DNA from: Clusia tigrina | Lineage: Eukaryota; Arthropoda; Insecta; Diptera; Clusiidae | Direction of reading: 5' to 3' | DNA: 64,000 bases | NCBI GenBank assembly: GCA_920105625.2 | Contig: OV050031.1 | Span: 85,817,995-85,881,994, forward strand | Part shown: positions 61,285 through 64,000 of the stretch, piece by piece | Layout of the letters: each line of letters begins with the position of its first letter | Numbering within the stretch: position 1 is the first letter of the stretch | The notes under the pieces: model-generated | Databases searched by the model: none | The model's input: the letters and a program-made list of their open reading frames with translations, nothing else | Told to the model about the DNA's origin: nothing | Program-made: the position numbers and the translations under genes

Positions 61285-64000
61285 CAACAACTGAGACGCC
61301 TACAGAGACGCTGACAGAGGCTGCGACGACGATTGAGATGCCGACTGAGGCAGAGAGTGTTAGACATAGGCAGCCGACCCCCCAATTTGACAGCGCCTTT
61401 GACTGAGACGCCTACAGAGACGCTGACAGAGGCTGCGACGCCGACTGAGACGCCGACTGAGGCAGATAGGGCTAGACATAGGCATAGAGAAGTCACCAGA
61501 CAACCCAATCGACAGCGGCAACATCTGAGACGCCTACAGAGACACTGATAGAGGCTGAGACGCCGACTGAGATGCCGACTGAGGCAAATAGTGGTAGATA
61601 TAGGCATAAAGAAGGCAGCAGACCCACCAATCGACCGCGGCAGCGACTGAGATGCCTACAGAGACGCTGACAGAGGCTGCGATACAGACTGAGACGCCGA
61701 CTGACACGCCGACTGAGGCAGATAGGGGTAGATATAAGCATAGAGAAGGCAGCAGCCCCCCCAATCAACAGCGGCAGCGACTGAGACGCCTACAGAGACG
61801 CTGACAGAGGCTGCGACACCGACTGAGACGCCGACTGAGACGCCGAATGAGACGCCGACTGAGACGCCGACTGAGGCAGATAGGGGTAGATATAAGCATA
61901 GATAAGTCAGCAGACCCCCCAATCAACAGCGGCAGCGACTGAGACGCCTACAGAGACGTTGACAGAGGCTGCGAAGCCGACTGAGACGTCGACTGAGGCA
62001 GATAGGGTTAGATGTATTCATAGAGAAGGCAGCAGACCCCCCCCAATTGACAGCGGCAGCGACTGAGACGCCTACAGAGACGCTGACAGTCGCTGCAACG
62101 CCGACTGAGACGCCGACTGAGGCAGCTAGGGGTAGATATAGGCATAGATAAGGCAGCAGACCCCCAATCAACAGCGGCAGCGACTGAGACGTGTACAGAG
62201 ACGTTGACAGAGGCTGCGAAGCCGACTGAGACGTCGACTGAGGCAGATAGGGTTAGATGTAGGCATAGAGAAGGCAGCAGACCCCCCAATCGACAGCGGA
62301 AGCGACTGAGACGCCTACAGAGACGCTGACAGTGGCTGCGACGATGACTGAGGCAGGTAGGGGTAGATATAGGCATAGAGAAGGCAGCAGCCCCCCCCAA
62401 TCGACAGCGGCAGCGACTGAGACACCCACAGAGCCGCTGGCAGAGGCTGCGAAGCCGACTGTGACGCCGACCGAGGCAGGTAGGGGCAGATATTGGCATA
62501 GAGAAGGCAGCAGACCAACCAATCGACATCGGCAACAACTGAGACGCCTACAGCGACGCTGACAGAGCCTGCGACGACGACTGAGACGCCGACTGAGACG
62601 CCGAATGAGACGCCGACTGAGACGCCGACTGAGGCAGATAGGGGTAGATATAGGCATAGAGAACGCAGCAGCCCCCCCAATCAACAGCGGCAGCGACTGA
62701 GACGCCTATAGAGACGCTGACGGAGGCTGCGAAGCCGACTGAGACGTCGACTGAGGCAGATAGGGTTAGATGTAGGCATAGAGAAGGCAGCAGACCCCCC
62801 AATCGACAGCGGAAGCGACTGAGACGCCAACAGAGAGGCTGACAGTGGCTGCGACGCCGACTGTGACGCCGACCGAGGCAGGTAGGGGCAGATATAGGCA
62901 TAGAGAAGGCAGCAGACCAACCAATCGACTTCGGCAACAACTGAGACGCCTACAGAGACCCTGACAGAGGCTGCGACGACGACTGAGACGCCGACTGAGG
63001 CAGAGAGTGTTAGACATAGGCAGCCGACCCCCCAATTTGACAGCGCCTGTGACTGAGACGCCTACAGAGACGCTGACAGAGGCTGCGACGCCGACTGAGA
63101 CGCCGACTGAGGCAGATAGGGTGAGACATAGGCATAGAGAAGGCACCTGACAACCCAGTCGACAGCGGCAGCATCTGAGACGCCTACAGAGACGCTGATA
63201 GAGGCTGCGACGTCGACTGAGATGCCGACTGAGGCAAATAGGGGTAGATATAGGCATAAAGAAGGCAGCAGACCAACCAATCGACATCGGCTACAACTGA
63301 GACGCCTACAGAGACGCTGACAGAGGCTGCGACGACGACTGAGACGCCGACTGAGGCATAAAGTGTTAGACATAGGCAGCCGACCCCCCAATTTGACAGC
63401 GCCTGTGACTGAGATGCCAACAGAGACGCTAACAGAGGCTGCGAAGCCGACTGAGACGTCGACTGAGGCAGATAGGGTTAGATGTAGGTATAGAGAAGGC
63501 AGCAGACCCCCCAATCGACAGCGGAAGCGACTGAGACGCCTACAGAGACGCTGAGAGTGGCTGCGACGCCGACTGTGACGCCGACCGAGGCAGGTAGGGG
63601 CATATATAGGCATAGAGAAGGCAGCAGACCAACCAATCGACATCGGCAACAACTGAGACGCCTACAGAGACGCTGACAGAGGCTGCGACGACGACTGAGA
63701 CGCCGACTGAGACGCCGAATGAGACGCCGACTGAGACGCCGACTGAGGCAGATAGGGGTAGATATAGGCATAGAAAAGGCAGCAGCCCCCCAATCAACAG
63801 CGGCAGCGACTGATACGCCTACAGAGACGCTGACAGAGGCTGCGAAGCCGACTGAGACGTCGACTGAGGCAGATAGGGTTAGATATAGGCATAGAGAAGG
63901 CAGCAGACCCCCCAATCGACAGCGGAAGCGACTGAGACGCCTACAGAGACGCTGACAGTGGTTGCGATGCCGACTGTGGCAGGTAGGAGTAGATATAGGC

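Larger units (their letters stand above)
43528..64000 (-). repeat. Satellite array, right arm, reverse orientation
   Basis: This is the same satellite family as the left arm, reverse complemented throughout: GCCTACAGAGACGCTGACAG, then GCGACGCCGACTGAGACGCC, AGGCAGATAGGGGTAGATAT, AGGCATAGAGAAGGCAGCAG and a C run before AATCGACAGC. From the length I estimate 165-190 units. Subtypes differ from the left arm. Units with GGGTTAGATGTAGG, units with CCAACCAATCGACATCGG, and short units with CAATTTGACAGCGCC are common, and C runs reach 15. The array continues past the window end. I saw no gene or mobile element in it. Confidence 0.97.
58120..64000 (-). repeat. Right-arm segmental duplicate, copy 2 (runs off the window)
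   Basis: This is the partner of 45380-51233. It lacks about 245 bp (two units) present around 46600-46860, and carries an eight-copy 12-mer tract where copy 1 has three. The last bases of the window still match copy 1 near 51233, so the duplication is longer than what is visible here. Confidence 0.85.

Noticed and set aside
1..64000. Hundreds of overlapping open frames, some over 300 codons, on both strands
   Set aside because: The frame shifts with each unit because 110 and 122 are not multiples of three. All three frames are open in the hexamer part, indels ignore the codon frame, many starts are not ATG, and no frame is conserved. The products are only translations of the repeat.
1..64000. 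Telomere or subtelomere repeat
   Set aside because: There are no runs of TTAGGG or related telomere motifs. The GGGTTAG seen in some right-arm units is a single occurrence within each unit.
1..64000. CENP-B box or other known centromere protein site
   Set aside because: I did not see the TTCGNNNNANNCGGG core by eye. A motif scan would settle it. Centromere function cannot be claimed from sequence alone.
1..64000. G-quadruplex or i-motif array
   Set aside because: Most units have only one G or C run of about six, spaced over 100 bp apart. Canonical intramolecular structures need four nearby runs.
1..64000. Transposon-derived repeat
   Set aside because: I saw no terminal inverted repeats, long terminal repeats, target duplications or transposase or reverse-transcriptase motifs in any frame.

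Overview
The window holds no recognisable gene. Except for a 200-base run of N at 43328-43527, every stretch I read belongs to one tandem satellite family. This suggests a eukaryotic chromosome scaffold, for instance centromeric, pericentromeric, subtelomeric or other heterochromatin. The sequence does not show which of these it is, and I do not recognise the family or the species. No ribosomal or transfer RNA gene, transposon, telomere repeat, intron-bearing gene or promoter stands out on either strand.

The basic unit is about 122 bp, with common 110-bp and longer forms that differ mostly by 12-bp steps. About 72 bp of the unit is a chain of degenerate hexamers (GTCTCA, GTCGGC, GTCGCA, GTCAGC, GTCTCT, GTAGGC, GTCGCT and relatives). 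The other 50 bp is a more distinct segment with a G run, a pyrimidine-rich stretch and a TATATCTACC core. By hand count on a consensus assembled by eye, the unit is about 61% GC, with 36 T against 12 A on the left-arm top strand and about 10 CpG per unit.

Layout: 1-43327 is the left arm, with all units in one orientation. 43328-43527 is the gap. 43528-64000 is the right arm, with all units in the opposite orientation. The arms share the family but differ in subtypes: long C runs (11-15) and a short unit containing CAATTTGACA were seen only on the right.

Above the unit there are several nested layers of duplication. In the left arm a cassette marked by two private sequence tags recurs at irregular spacing (seven copies of tag 1, six of tag 2). 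A segment of about 7.36 kb is tandemly duplicated (23570-32471 and 32472-39831), and its first copy carries a nested 1646-bp duplication and a 104-bp deletion. The lengths fit exactly (7360 + 1646 - 104 = 8902). In the right arm a block of at least 5.8 kb recurs about 12.6-12.8 kb away, and it contains a three-unit higher-order repeat of 368-372 bp. These patterns fit unequal exchange and slippage acting at many scales.

The many open reading frames are by-products of a hexamer repeat poor in stop codons and are not annotated as genes. Boundaries of duplicated blocks were found by eye from matching tags and constant offsets, and may be off by a few to tens of bases.
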